Below are positions 43,601-52,586 of a DNA stretch of 64,000 nt, piece after piece (the stretch's first letter is position 1; each line of letters begins with the position of its first letter). The notes beneath the pieces are model-generated. The model was not told the origin of the DNA. It saw nothing but the letters and a program-made list of their open reading frames with translations, and made no database searches. Source of the DNA: Oscillospiraceae bacterium (GTDB taxonomy: Bacteria > Bacillota > Clostridia > Oscillospirales > Oscillospiraceae); NCBI GenBank assembly GCA_020025515.1, contig JAHHRZ010000001.1, forward strand, positions 124,001-188,000. Reading direction: 5' to 3'. The position numbers and the translations under genes were made by a program.

Positions 43601-46600
43601 GCAATGAATAACAGCAAGGAAAACATCATCACCAATCAGTATTTCAGTCTGATCCGTGATGTCGGTGCAAGTAAAATTACCATCACCGACACCAAGACCG
43701 GAGAGGTTTACAAAGAAGTCGATACAGGCGATCTGACCCCTGCATACTTTTCTGCTGCCAATGGTGCATGGGTGAAGGCGTTGGAGTCTGCCAAAATCAA
43801 CTGGGATGGCACCGATGCAGAGGGAAACAAACTTCCTGAGGGTACTACAGTTGAAATCGCTATGGCCGCGGCGCCCCATTACTATCGCAATGCCGACAAG
43901 ACCTTTAACTACGGCGCATTGAAAGACGGCGCATTCCTGAAAACTCAGATCACCATTGACAACACCGCTCCTGAGGCCATGGAGATCGACATGGTAGAAG
44001 GAAAGAAAAACACCCTGCGTGTTACTGCCAAGGATGATCGGTATGTGGCTGCTGTGGCCATTATGAATGGTGCCGGCAATGTGATGCTGCGTACTGCATC
44101 TCCCAACCAGAAGGAAGCCGGCCAGGAAGTGGCGGTTGAGATGAATCTGGATGGCCTGAGAGGCAACAAGTTCGTGGTTACTGTCTGCGACTACGCACTG
44201 AATGTGAAGAACTATGAGGTGACCCTGGATGTTGTGCAGGAAGAGCCTCCTCACTTCACCGCGATTGACTACTCCTTTACAAACAACAGTGGATTCACCG
44301 GCTATGTAGGCTTTGACACAGATGGCACGGGTGAGTTCAAAGAGGCGCCTAAGGCCATGGGCACATGTCCCAATAAGGCGGCCCCCAGAGCTGCTGAGTA
44401 TGTGGATGGCTATGTATTTGAAATTACGGATGCAAATGAACTGTATGTAGCCGATGAAATGGATCTCAACTACTTTGAGTATCTGGGCAAGCTGGATCCG
44501 AAGAATGAGTGGGAGATTGAGAATTTCAACGATTTGGCCTATAACCCCAAGGACGACACCCTGTATGGACAGTTCTTGTCTAAGCGCAATGAAAAGGCTA
44601 AGCCCTATCTGTGCACCATTGATATGCACATGGGCACAATGGAGGTCTTGGGTGAGATGCCTGAGATGAGCCATACTCTGGCCATCGATGACAAGGGCAA
44701 CTTCTACACCATCGATATCGTTGAGGGTATTGTGTACACCTTTACTCTGGAGGAAATCACCGCACAGACACCGACCATGAAAACGGTGGGCAAAACAGGA
44801 ATCTGGCAGATCCTCAATGAACCCTTTGTCAGCTCCACAACCTGGGACTCCGAGACAGGAAAGCTGTATTGGGCTTTTCCCTCCGGATTGATGCTGGTGG
44901 ACCATACCACCGGCGAAGCCACCCCCCAGAACTGGTACAAGGAAACTGACCGCATGGGAGGTCTGTATGTCCGTACCAACAGCAAGGGCAATCAGTTTGC
45001 GCCGGTAGCAACAGTCGATCAGGTGACCATCACTTCCCAGCAGGAAGATCTGCTCGTTGGTCAGAAGCTGAGCCTGAGAGGACAGGTCTGGCCCTGGCAT
45101 GCTACAGACACGACTGTCAACTGGAAGAGCTCTGACGATACACTTGCTACTGTTGACGAAAATGGTATTGTTACTGCCCTGAAGGTCGGCACCGTTACCA
45201 TTACCGCTACCTCCAATCTGGATTCCAGCAAGAGTGCCTCTATCACACTGGAACTGAAGGAACTGGATACCAAGCTGAACGGTCTCATTTGGGATAAGGA
45301 TGGCAAGGCCTGGTGGAGCGAGTTCCAGCCGAACACCCTGCCGAACTACAAAAAGATTTGCGATACCCCTGCAACGGAAGATTTCGGCTCCGCTGCCATT
45401 GCACCGGACGGAACCATCTATGCCGGTACCATGAATCCCAATACTCTGGTTTCTGATCTGTATAAGGTAGACCCAAAGACATTTGAGGCCACCAAGATTG
45501 GCGGAAGCTCTGAAGTAGGCTATTTTGACATGGCTTATGCACCCAATATGCTGGGTGGATGTCTGGCAGTGGCCTATGGTCCTCAGCTCCTCTTTATCGA
45601 TAAGGATACTGGTGAGATGATGGAGTACATCCACATGTGGTACTTTGATGTTGTGGGTGTCAGCTACTTTGGTTCTGTTCCCTTCAAGGATGAGACGACA
45701 GGCATTGACACCATGGTGGACTTCTTCGTCATTGTTGACTCCCACGGTTATGTCTATCTGTTCGGGTTCCTGATGGTGAACGGCGCTGTGCACTATATCA
45801 CCAACGATAAGATTGGTGCGGAGTTGGGCAACATGGGATACCAGACCGACACCTACTTCTTCAACTCTCTTCATTTTGATGGACAGTATGCCTATTGGGC
45901 TGCTTTGAGCAGAGAAAAGAATCATACCACTCTGCATGCAATGGATCTGCTGGGCAGCAGAAGAACCTACAATATGGGCACATTCGGCGACGGTGTGTGG
46001 CCCGTTGGCGGTCTGATGCAGCTGGATGCCAAGGCACCTGCCAGTGTGCTGAATGAGCTGGGTGCCAATCTGACCCTTCATGAGCCTGAGCACAAAGAGT
46101 TCCAGAAGGTTGAGACTCCTGAGATTACCCCTGATGGGGATACCAACTCCGCAAGCAATGTAATCCCTGCCAGCGCAGGACAGGAAGAAGGCAAGCAGGT
46201 TACTGTCAATGTAAGCGCGAATAAAGCAGCAACCAACGGTCGAGCAAAGATTTCCTATAACCCCGAAGAGCTCACTCTGGTGAGTGTCAATGGCAATACA
46301 CCGGCCTTTGCGTATGCAGCAAAAGACGGCACCGTAGAAGTGGCATACGCCAACGCTACGGAGATGTCCGAAGGCGCATCCGCTGCCGCATTGACATTTG
46401 AGGTCACCGGACAGGCCCATGATTTTGTTACGGTTTCTGTGGATCATGTGGAACTGAACAATGGTAAGGGTGAAAAGGAAGAGCTGAAGATTCAGCTTGC
46501 CGACAACTGCCCCTCCAAGGAGTTCAAGGATCTGGATTTGTCCAGATGGTATCACGAGGGTGTGGACTTCGTCCTGAATAAGGGCATCATGGAAGGCGTT

Positions 46601-47056
46601 GGAAACAACCTCTTCAACCCCAACGGAAAGATCACCCGTGCACAGATGGTTTCCATGCTGTACCGGATGGCCGGCAGCCCTGATGTTACCGGAATGGAGC
46701 ATTCCTTCACCGATGTGGATGAGAACAGATGGTATGTTGAGGCTGTTTTGTGGGCGGCTAATAACGGCATCACCGATGGTGTCACGGAAACCATGTTTGC
46801 ACCCAACCATCCTATGACCAGAGAGCAGATGGTCACCTTCCTGCATCGCTATGCAAAGCTGGATGGTAAGGATATGGAGGCTTCTGCGGATCTGAGCCAG
46901 TATGCGGATGCTAAGAATCTCCATGAGTATGCAAAGGAATCTATGGCTTGGGCTGTTGCGGAAGGCCTGATCGAGGGTATGGATGACCGTCTGTATCCCG
47001 TAAAGACAGCAACTCGTGCACAGGCTGCTACGGTTGTCATGCGTTACTATCAGTAA
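40613..47056 (+). CDS. Giant SLH-anchored subtilisin-family protease
   Basis: The 2147-residue exported protein starts at the ATG at 40613, 8 bases after AGGAG, with a signal peptide (to about residue 27) and a propeptide. The S8 catalytic triad is Asp201 (VVDTGTD), His296 (AHGSHVAG) and Ser647 (SGTSMAAP), with a PA-type insert at about 480-590. Then come an Fn3_5-like beta domain, a type I dockerin pair at about 810-865 (DLNGDGKTNEQD and DVNGDGTVNTYD), more beta domains, a propeller-like region, a BIG2 domain (about 1467-1550), a cohesin-like domain (about 1860-1960) and three SLH repeats (about 1970-2147). The layout resembles lactocepin-type cell-wall proteases. It probably degrades host or dietary protein at the cell surface. 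Confidence 0.92.
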   Translation: MKKQFATQLLSLILAFAMVAGFAVPVKASGLSWKETDMQVSFDLSDNEVPQIEEESDYSETDMVRVSIVMEDKPTVQMGYPVLGIAQNADALRYNDSLLVKQETMAQKISTQVLGGDELDVVWNMTLVGNMISANVPYGKLDELEAMDGVEKVVLERVYEPQQATRSTAQPKMITSGNMIGSGPVWAEGYTGAGSRIAVVDTGTDLDHQSFNNEAYLYSLEQNAKEKNMSVDEYKASLNLLDEAQIDSVLKKLNVYEKNPSITASELYLNEKLSFGYNYVDNNLELTHDNDQMSAHGSHVAGIATANRYIPKGDSFVDAGEEVHMVGVAPDAQLITMKVFGAKGGAYDSDYMAAIEDAIMLGCDVVNLSLGTSSVGSPYEDTFEDLLNYLSETDIVVSISGGNAGAWADNTPQGNLYSDDVSFDTASSPGSYKNAFTVASVDNAGTFGYYFEVDGEKIAYIEKSTNKNRPFRELAGEEDSKEYEYVFVEGIGTKEDYEGIDLENKIVFCSRGDTSFVEKANIAASLGAAGIVIYNNAPGFIGLDLTGYEYTQPCVSIYQADANAVKEHSEPQTTADGRAYYTGKLVVESQQGAVMRNGMYAMSLFSSWGVPGDLSIKPEITAPGGEIYSVEGQLKETDRYVYMSGTSMAAPQIAGMTALAAQYFRETGLAEKMKVSPRVLAQSLLMSTADPLREEASGGNYYSILNQGAGLARIDDVVSADSYIMVDGQPDGKVKAELGHDPERTGEYKFSFTIHNITQAKQEYALDADVFLQNVQAKDGYEFVNKQTHIASSETVFSVNGKPVENDGISRDLNGDGKTNEQDADYLLEYLLGNESELKADGDVNGDGTVNTYDAHDLLAQLGNSMCVEVPAGGTTQVEVAIQLSDETKEYLNQHNPKGGYVQAFVNVNGLADEEGNAGTQHAIPVLAYYGDWSEPSMYDRGSYAEYKSGLKQPSYLESVHGNQINFLGIDYSDGNEYVYAGNPLAQDEEYLEYRNAMNNSKENIITNQYFSLIRDVGASKITITDTKTGEVYKEVDTGDLTPAYFSAANGAWVKALESAKINWDGTDAEGNKLPEGTTVEIAMAAAPHYYRNADKTFNYGALKDGAFLKTQITIDNTAPEAMEIDMVEGKKNTLRVTAKDDRYVAAVAIMNGAGNVMLRTASPNQKEAGQEVAVEMNLDGLRGNKFVVTVCDYALNVKNYEVTLDVVQEEPPHFTAIDYSFTNNSGFTGYVGFDTDGTGEFKEAPKAMGTCPNKAAPRAAEYVDGYVFEITDANELYVADEMDLNYFEYLGKLDPKNEWEIENFNDLAYNPKDDTLYGQFLSKRNEKAKPYLCTIDMHMGTMEVLGEMPEMSHTLAIDDKGNFYTIDIVEGIVYTFTLEEITAQTPTMKTVGKTGIWQILNEPFVSSTTWDSETGKLYWAFPSGLMLVDHTTGEATPQNWYKETDRMGGLYVRTNSKGNQFAPVATVDQVTITSQQEDLLVGQKLSLRGQVWPWHATDTTVNWKSSDDTLATVDENGIVTALKVGTVTITATSNLDSSKSASITLELKELDTKLNGLIWDKDGKAWWSEFQPNTLPNYKKICDTPATEDFGSAAIAPDGTIYAGTMNPNTLVSDLYKVDPKTFEATKIGGSSEVGYFDMAYAPNMLGGCLAVAYGPQLLFIDKDTGEMMEYIHMWYFDVVGVSYFGSVPFKDETTGIDTMVDFFVIVDSHGYVYLFGFLMVNGAVHYITNDKIGAELGNMGYQTDTYFFNSLHFDGQYAYWAALSREKNHTTLHAMDLLGSRRTYNMGTFGDGVWPVGGLMQLDAKAPASVLNELGANLTLHEPEHKEFQKVETPEITPDGDTNSASNVIPASAGQEEGKQVTVNVSANKAATNGRAKISYNPEELTLVSVNGNTPAFAYAAKDGTVEVAYANATEMSEGASAAALTFEVTGQAHDFVTVSVDHVELNNGKGEKEELKIQLADNCPSKEFKDLDLSRWYHEGVDFVLNKGIMEGVGNNLFNPNGKITRAQMVSMLYRMAGSPDVTGMEHSFTDVDENRWYVEAVLWAANNGITDGVTETMFAPNHPMTREQMVTFLHRYAKLDGKDMEASADLSQYADAKNLHEYAKESMAWAVAEGLIEGMDDRLYPVKTATRAQAATVVMRYYQ

Positions 47057-47109
47057 GCCAATCTCTTTCTGAGGGGCGGCCCTCAGAAGGATACAATGTA
47101 ATGTAAAGG

Positions 47110-47150
47110 GATGCTGTCTCACATAGCATTGTGGGGCAGCATCTTTTTTT
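47110..47150 (+). terminator. Intrinsic terminator of the subtilase gene
   Basis: GATGCTGTCTCACA (47110-47123) pairs with TGTGGGGCAGCATC (47130-47143), followed by seven T. A smaller hairpin TTCTGAGGGGCGGCCCTCAGAA lies before it (47068-47088). Confidence 0.9.
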
Positions 47151-47309
47151 CTGAGGCTTCCGAGCATTTTATGGAAAATGTGATTTTTGTAATTGACAAG
47201 TGTAAAGAAATAAGCTGCGCTAGGCTCCTGAGTCGCCTGTATACAAGGATGCAGGCGCACAGCGGAAAATGCAGCAGCTTTGACTATGCCGGACCGGGGA
47301 GGAATGACC

Positions 47310-48347
47310 TTGAAGCAGAGAACAGCCCTGTGGGACAATATAAAGTTTTTGATGATTACACTGGTGGTGATCGGACATCTGGTGGACAATTTCACCGACC
47401 AGTCCAATATATTTAAAAGTATCTTTATATTTATTTACGCATTTCATATGCCTCTTTTTTTCTTCGTTTCGGGATTATTTCACAGCGACCGAACCATAGG
47501 ACAGAAATGCCTGTTCTATATCAGCGTGGGATTTTTGCAGAAAATCGCATTTACGGTGTTGTCGGGTTTCATGGGCCAAACACCGAGTTTTTCCCTGCTG
47601 AGCGATGGGGGGATTCCTTGGTTTATGTTTGTGCTGGCGGCATACACATTCCTTGTGTATTTGATACGGAATCAAAATAAAAGGTATCTCTTGGGAGCCT
47701 CTCTGGTTTTGGCCTGCTTTGCGGGGTATGACCAGTCTCTTGGAGATTATCTGTATCTTTCCAGAATCATTGTCTTTTTCCCGTTTTATTTAAGCGGCGT
47801 GATCCTGAGGGAAGAGAAGATCGTGGAGTGCAGAAAGAATCACAGATGGCTGGTGATTCCGGCTCTGTTGGCGTTGGCGGGCTGGGGATATTTGTGCGTA
47901 TATAGGCTGGATGATTTTTATGAATTCCGCTATCTGTTCACGGGGAGAAATCCGTTTTATGGGGAGTTTCTGATCCATGGTCCTGTGGTGCGGTTTATAT
48001 GCTATGGTCTCTCCTGTGTGCTGTGCGTTGCCATCATATGGTTGGTTCCCAATCGAAACATTGGGCTTCTCAGCCAAATGGGCACCCGCTCCATTGATGT
48101 GTATTTCTGGCATTCCATTTTGTACCGGCTTTTGGAATGTTATTGTGGTGTGAATTTGCTGGTTTCCTATGGAAGATTTGGAAAAATCGGACTGCTGTGC
48201 CTGGGAGTCGGAATCAGCGTGCTGCTTTCACAGGGCGGGATTTTCTCGTTTCCTCTGAAGCAGATCAAAGCGCTTTGCTTTTCCGCAGATGCGGCAAAGG
48301 CCACGGGAAACGCCAAAATGCCGGCCGGTAAAAATATGGAAAAATGA
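47310..48347 (+). CDS. Acyltransferase 3 family membrane protein
   Basis: The 345-residue polytopic protein has about ten TMs and the acyltransferase-3 opening ALWDNIKFLMITLVVIGHL, where the His of VIGHL is the expected catalytic residue. AFHMPLFFFVSGLF is the second family motif. Such enzymes O-acetylate sugars or glycopolymers. I choose the TTG at 47310, 6 bases after GGGGAGGA, because it gives the MKQRTALWDNIKF-type start; the ATG at 47304 overlaps that site. It has its own terminator but sits beside the glycopolymer genes. Confidence 0.85.
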   Translation: MKQRTALWDNIKFLMITLVVIGHLVDNFTDQSNIFKSIFIFIYAFHMPLFFFVSGLFHSDRTIGQKCLFYISVGFLQKIAFTVLSGFMGQTPSFSLLSDGGIPWFMFVLAAYTFLVYLIRNQNKRYLLGASLVLACFAGYDQSLGDYLYLSRIIVFFPFYLSGVILREEKIVECRKNHRWLVIPALLALAGWGYLCVYRLDDFYEFRYLFTGRNPFYGEFLIHGPVVRFICYGLSCVLCVAIIWLVPNRNIGLLSQMGTRSIDVYFWHSILYRLLECYCGVNLLVSYGRFGKIGLLCLGVGISVLLSQGGIFSFPLKQIKALCFSADAAKATGNAKMPAGKNMEK

Positions 48348-48384
48348 TACGGTGCCATAGAATACACGGGTGAAAATAGAAGTT

Positions 48385-48418
48385 CCTGTCGGAAAATGTT
48401 TTCCGACAGGGCTTTTTT
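48385..48418 (+). terminator. Terminator of the acyltransferase gene
   Basis: CCTGTCGGAAAA (48385-48396) pairs perfectly with TTTTCCGACAGG (48399-48410), followed by a T run. Confidence 0.93.
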
Positions 48419-48419
48419 G

Positions 48420-48448
48420 TTGCAATTAGGAAAAAATCGTGTTAAAAT
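48420..48448 (+). promoter_or_regulatory. Promoter of the glycerophosphotransferase/YidC-fusion operon
   Basis: TTGCAA (48420-48425) and TAAAAT (48443-48448) are 17 bases apart, 37 bases before the start. Confidence 0.65.
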
Positions 48449-48484
48449 CATCGTTGAATGTTTTATAAGAAGGGAAGATAAGAA

Positions 48485-49729
48485 ATGCGTTTTTACATAG
48501 ACCCGGGTACCGGAAGTATGCTGTTTACCATTCTGGTGGGCGTGCTTGGTGCCGCAATCTATGCAATGAGAAATGTTCTGGTGAAGCTTCGCTTTTTGCT
48601 CAGCGGTGGCTCCAAGGAGAAGGGCAATGCAAACGAAATCCCTTTTGCAATTTTTACGGACAGCAAGCGCTACTGGAATGTGTTTGAGCCAATCTGTGAG
48701 GAGTTTGAACGCCGGGGGCAGACCGTGGTGTATATGACGGCTTCTCCGGACGATCCTGCCCTCAGCCGGAAGTTTGAGCATATCAAGTGCGAGTTTATTG
48801 GAGAAGGAAACAAGGCATTTGCAAAGCTCAATTTGATGAAAGCAGATGTTGTGCTTTCCAGCACACCGGGACTGGATGTGTACCAGTGGAGAAGATCCAA
48901 GGATGTAAAGTGGTATGCACACATCCCCCATGCTCCCAGTGACATCACAGCTTACCGAATGTTTGGCATCGACTATTTTGATACGGTGTTCCTTTCCGGC
49001 CAGTATCAGGTGGAGCAGGTGAGGCAGCTGGAAAAGCTCCGGAATCTGCCGAAAAAGGAAATTGAAATCGTAGGCGTGCCCTATCTGGATGAAATGAAGA
49101 AGCGTCTGGAGTGCGCTCCGCCTCTGCCCCGGCATGAAACAACGGTGCTGCTGGCACCCTCCTGGGGCCCCAGCAGTATCTTCAACCGCTATGGTTCTGA
49201 AATGATCGAGGCCCTGCTGAAAACCGGTTATCACATTGTTGTGAGACCCCACCCCCAGTCTTATACCTCAGAAAAGGAACTGCTGGAGGGCCTCATGAAG
49301 CAGTATCCCAACAGCGATCAGCTGGAATGGAATCGGGACAACGACAATTTTGAGGTGCTGCGGCGTTCTGATATCCTGATTTCCGACTTCTCCGGTGTTC
49401 TGTTTGACTTCTCCCTGGTGTTTGATAAGCCCATTATTTATGCGGACACCTCTTTTGATAAGGGGCCTTACGATGCGTGCTGGCTGGAGGAGGAGATGTG
49501 GACCTTCTCGATCCTGCCTAAAATCGGTCAGCAGCTTACAAAGGACAACTTTCTTTCCATTCAGAATGTGATTGACAGCTGTATGAACGATCCCAAATAC
49601 CGTGCGGGCAGAGAGCAGGCGAGAAAAGAAACCTGGGAGCATATGGGGCAGTCGGCATCCCGAACGGTGGATTACCTAATGAAAAAATATCAGGAGCTTA
49701 CCTCTGAGGCATCCAAAGAGAACGTTTAA
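48485..49729 (+). CDS. CDP-glycerol glycerophosphotransferase-like enzyme, membrane-anchored
   Basis: The 414-residue protein has an N-terminal TM (about 10-32) and then a GT-B type domain related to TagB/TagF. Hallmarks are HIPHAPSD (about 150), RPHPQSY (about 254) with the catalytic-type His, and ISDFSGVLFDFSLVFDKPIIY (about 299-320, recognisable by SDFSGVLFDF). TagF-type enzymes add or polymerise glycerol-phosphate from CDP-glycerol; the actual substrate is not shown. The next gene begins 11 bases later and shares the transcript. Confidence 0.85.
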   Translation: MRFYIDPGTGSMLFTILVGVLGAAIYAMRNVLVKLRFLLSGGSKEKGNANEIPFAIFTDSKRYWNVFEPICEEFERRGQTVVYMTASPDDPALSRKFEHIKCEFIGEGNKAFAKLNLMKADVVLSSTPGLDVYQWRRSKDVKWYAHIPHAPSDITAYRMFGIDYFDTVFLSGQYQVEQVRQLEKLRNLPKKEIEIVGVPYLDEMKKRLECAPPLPRHETTVLLAPSWGPSSIFNRYGSEMIEALLKTGYHIVVRPHPQSYTSEKELLEGLMKQYPNSDQLEWNRDNDNFEVLRRSDILISDFSGVLFDFSLVFDKPIIYADTSFDKGPYDACWLEEEMWTFSILPKIGQQLTKDNFLSIQNVIDSCMNDPKYRAGREQARKETWEHMGQSASRTVDYLMKKYQELTSEASKENV

Positions 49730-49740
49730 AGGAGAATGAA

Positions 49741-52476
49741 ATGTCCATATTAACTGCGCTATATCATCTGCTGATTGGGCCTTTGGAGCTGCTGTTTGAG
49801 GTGATCTTTTCTCTTGCCAACCGTGTGATCGACAACCCCGGTCTGGCGATCATCTTCCTGAGCCTGGCTGTGAATTTCCTGGTTCTTCCTCTGTATAAGC
49901 GGGCAGATGCCATGCAGGAGGAGGCCCGGGAAACCGAAGCCAAGCTCAATCACTGGGTCACCCACATCAAGAAGAATTTCAAGGGCGACGAGCGGTTCAT
50001 GATGCTGCAAACCTACTACCGTCAGAACAACTACAAGCCAACGGATGCCCTGAAAGGCTCCATGTCACTTTTGCTGGAAGTGCCCTTCTTTATGGCGGCC
50101 TACAATTTTCTCTCCCGGCTGCAGCTGCTGCAGGGGGTATCCTTCGGGCCTATCAAGGATCTGGGTGCGCCGGATTCCATGCTGGCCATTGCAGGCGTCA
50201 CCATTCACATCCTGCCCATCCTGATGACGGCAATCAATCTGATTTCCGGCGTCATCTATACCAAGGGCTTTCCTATGAAAAGCAAAATCCAGCTGTACGG
50301 CATGGCACTGATTTTCCTGGTGCTGCTGTATGAATCTCCCGCCGGTCTGGTGTTCTACTGGACCCTCAACAACCTGTTCTCTTTGGTGAAGAATGTGTTC
50401 TACAAGCTGAAGAACCCCAAGTTCGTGCTGGGAATCCTGTCCAGTGCGGTGGGAGCAGGGTTGCTGGCAGGGGTGCTGTTTTGGTTCCCCATGCCCACGG
50501 TGCACCGTCAAGCGGCGGTCATCATCCTGGCTGTTTTGCTTCAGCTTCCTCTGGCGGCCTATTTTTTGGGAAAGAAGAGACAGAAAAAGACGGTCACCAT
50601 TTCCAAGGGCCATTCATTTGCCTTTTATGCAGGCTGCGTGTTCACCACCATTGTGACGGGCCTTCTGATTCCTTCCGCGGTTATCAAGGCCTCCCCGGAA
50701 GAGTTTATCAGCACCGTGACCATGAGCAGTCCTTTGCTGTATGTGCTCAACGCCCTTTTACTGGCGGCAGGTACCTTCGTTGTCTGGTTCGGTATTTTCT
50801 ACATGCTGGCCAGCCCCGCTGGAAAAAAGACCATGGGGCTGGGAATGTGGCTCCTGTCCGGCATAGCCGTCGTCAACTATATGTTCTTCGGAACGGATTA
50901 CGGCAATCTGTCGCCCACCCTCAAGTATGATATTACTCCGGCGTTTGGAGGCAAGGCCCAGCTGCTGAACCTGCTGATTCTTATGGCTGTGATTGGGGTT
51001 CTGTATCTCATCTGGAAAAAGAAGTTTGAATTGGTAAAAGTGGTGTACCTTGCGGCGGGCATCGCCATGCTGGGAATGTCTGTCGTCAATGTGCAGGCAA
51101 TCCATTCCGTGTCTGCGGAAACCACCCGGAATCTGGAGACTTCTGAGCAGGAGCAGGCCACAATTCCTCTGAGCAAAACCGGAAAAAATGTGGTGGTCTT
51201 TATGATGGACCGGGCCATTGGCGGACACATCCCCTATATCTTCAATGAAAAGCCGGAGCTTAAGGAGCAGTTTGCAGGATTTACCTACTATCCCAATACC
51301 ATTTCCTTTGGCATTACAACCAATTTCGGCCTCCCTGCGGTATTCGGCGGATATGAATATACCCCGGAGGAAATGAACAAGCGTGACGATATGCTTCTGG
51401 CGGACAAGCACAATGAGGCGCTGCGGGTCATGCCGGTATTGTTCGATGAGCATGATTATAAAGTCACCGTGTGCGACCCTGCCTATGCGGGGTATCGCTG
51501 GATTCCGGATCTGTCCATTTATGATGACCACCCGGATATCAATGCCTATATCACCCTGGGCAAGTTTGACCACAACGAAGTGGAGACGGCAAAGCAAATC
51601 CAGACGATGCTGAATCGGAACTTCTTCTGCTACAGCCTGTTCCGAATTGCCCCGGTGAGTGCGCAGCCGATTTTGTATCAGGATGGTCTGTACAATGAGC
51701 CGGATGTGCATGTGCAGGAGTCCGGTACGGTGCAGGTGGCTCACAGCACCTCCAGAGCCAGCGGAATCAACGGCGCATTTATGAAAGCCTATGAGGTCCT
51801 GCGGAATCTGCCTGCCATTACGGAAATCACCTCGGAGGAAGAAAACACCTTCTTGATTATGTGTAATGACACCACCCATGAGCCCATGCTGCTGCAAGAG
51901 CCTCAGTATGAGCCTGCGGCAAGGATAGATAATACGGAGTATGATGCCGCCCATGCAGACCGCTTTGTGCTGGATGGCAGACAGCTGAAAATGGAAAATG
52001 AAAATCAGGTGACCCACTATCATGCCAATATGGCGGCAATGATTCAACTGGGAAACTGGCTGGACTATCTCCGTGAAAATGGGGTGTATGACAACACCAG
52101 GATCATCATTGTCTCTGACCATGGCAGAGGCCTGGGGCAGTTTGACGATATGGTATATGATTCTGTGGACCTGATGCTTCTCAATCCTCTGCTGATGGTC
52201 AAGGACTTCAACAGCCGGGAGTTCACCACGGACCGTACCTTCATGACCAACGGCGATGTCCCCACCCTGGCAACCCATGGGCTGATTGAAAATCCTCTCA
52301 ATCCCTTTACAGGAAATCCCATCAATAGTGATGCCAAAACGGCACAAGAGCAGCACATCCTTTTCTCGGAGGAGTACGACATCACGGTGAACAATGGCAC
52401 CACCTTCCTGCCCGGCCAGTGGTATTCCGTGCATGATAACATCTTCGACATGGAAAACTGGAACCGGATGGAGTAA
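49741..52476 (+). CDS. YidC/Oxa1-like domain fused to a sulfatase/phosphoglycerol-transferase-type ectodomain
   Basis: The 911-residue protein combines two modules in one uninterrupted frame. Residues about 1-235 match YidC/Oxa1: LAVNFLVLPLYKRADAM, LKGSMSLLLEVPFFMAAYNFLS and the C-terminal SPAGLVFYWTLNNLFSLVKN. Further TMs fill about 240-460. Residues about 485-911 look like an alkaline-phosphatase-superfamily (sulfatase/LtaS) domain, with Asp490 in VVFMMDRA, a candidate Thr/Ser nucleophile in GITTNFGLPAVFGG, and Asp793-His794 in IIVSDHGRG as metal ligands. LtaS-type enzymes move phosphoglycerol onto surface polymers. Coupling with a glycerophosphotransferase suggests a surface glycopolymer role. 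Whether the YidC part inserts proteins or serves as a lipid-side scaffold is unknown. Confidence 0.85.
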   Translation: MSILTALYHLLIGPLELLFEVIFSLANRVIDNPGLAIIFLSLAVNFLVLPLYKRADAMQEEARETEAKLNHWVTHIKKNFKGDERFMMLQTYYRQNNYKPTDALKGSMSLLLEVPFFMAAYNFLSRLQLLQGVSFGPIKDLGAPDSMLAIAGVTIHILPILMTAINLISGVIYTKGFPMKSKIQLYGMALIFLVLLYESPAGLVFYWTLNNLFSLVKNVFYKLKNPKFVLGILSSAVGAGLLAGVLFWFPMPTVHRQAAVIILAVLLQLPLAAYFLGKKRQKKTVTISKGHSFAFYAGCVFTTIVTGLLIPSAVIKASPEEFISTVTMSSPLLYVLNALLLAAGTFVVWFGIFYMLASPAGKKTMGLGMWLLSGIAVVNYMFFGTDYGNLSPTLKYDITPAFGGKAQLLNLLILMAVIGVLYLIWKKKFELVKVVYLAAGIAMLGMSVVNVQAIHSVSAETTRNLETSEQEQATIPLSKTGKNVVVFMMDRAIGGHIPYIFNEKPELKEQFAGFTYYPNTISFGITTNFGLPAVFGGYEYTPEEMNKRDDMLLADKHNEALRVMPVLFDEHDYKVTVCDPAYAGYRWIPDLSIYDDHPDINAYITLGKFDHNEVETAKQIQTMLNRNFFCYSLFRIAPVSAQPILYQDGLYNEPDVHVQESGTVQVAHSTSRASGINGAFMKAYEVLRNLPAITEITSEEENTFLIMCNDTTHEPMLLQEPQYEPAARIDNTEYDAAHADRFVLDGRQLKMENENQVTHYHANMAAMIQLGNWLDYLRENGVYDNTRIIIVSDHGRGLGQFDDMVYDSVDLMLLNPLLMVKDFNSREFTTDRTFMTNGDVPTLATHGLIENPLNPFTGNPINSDAKTAQEQHILFSEEYDITVNNGTTFLPGQWYSVHDNIFDMENWNRME

Positions 52477-52498
52477 GCCGGGCATCTGGCCACCATTC

Positions 52499-52550
52499 AA
52501 AATCCCCTCGAATCCGAAAGCCGGAATGGCTCAGATCCGGGGGGATTTTT
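52499..52550 (+). terminator. Terminator of the YidC-fusion operon
   Basis: AAAATCCCC near 52499-52507 pairs with GGGGGATTTT near 52538-52547 as the base of an imperfect hairpin, followed by T. Confidence 0.6.
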
Positions 52551-52586
52551 GGAAATGGGGCCAAAAGCGAAAAAGACTTCCCTTGA

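Noticed and set aside
43463..47407. 1314-codon open frame on the minus strand
   Set aside because: It lies opposite the subtilase gene, whose signal peptide, catalytic triad and SLH repeats are on the + strand. The reverse frame has no recognisable domain and no ribosome binding site.
50758..52500. 580-codon minus-strand frame
   Set aside because: It is a shadow of the sulfatase half of the YidC fusion.
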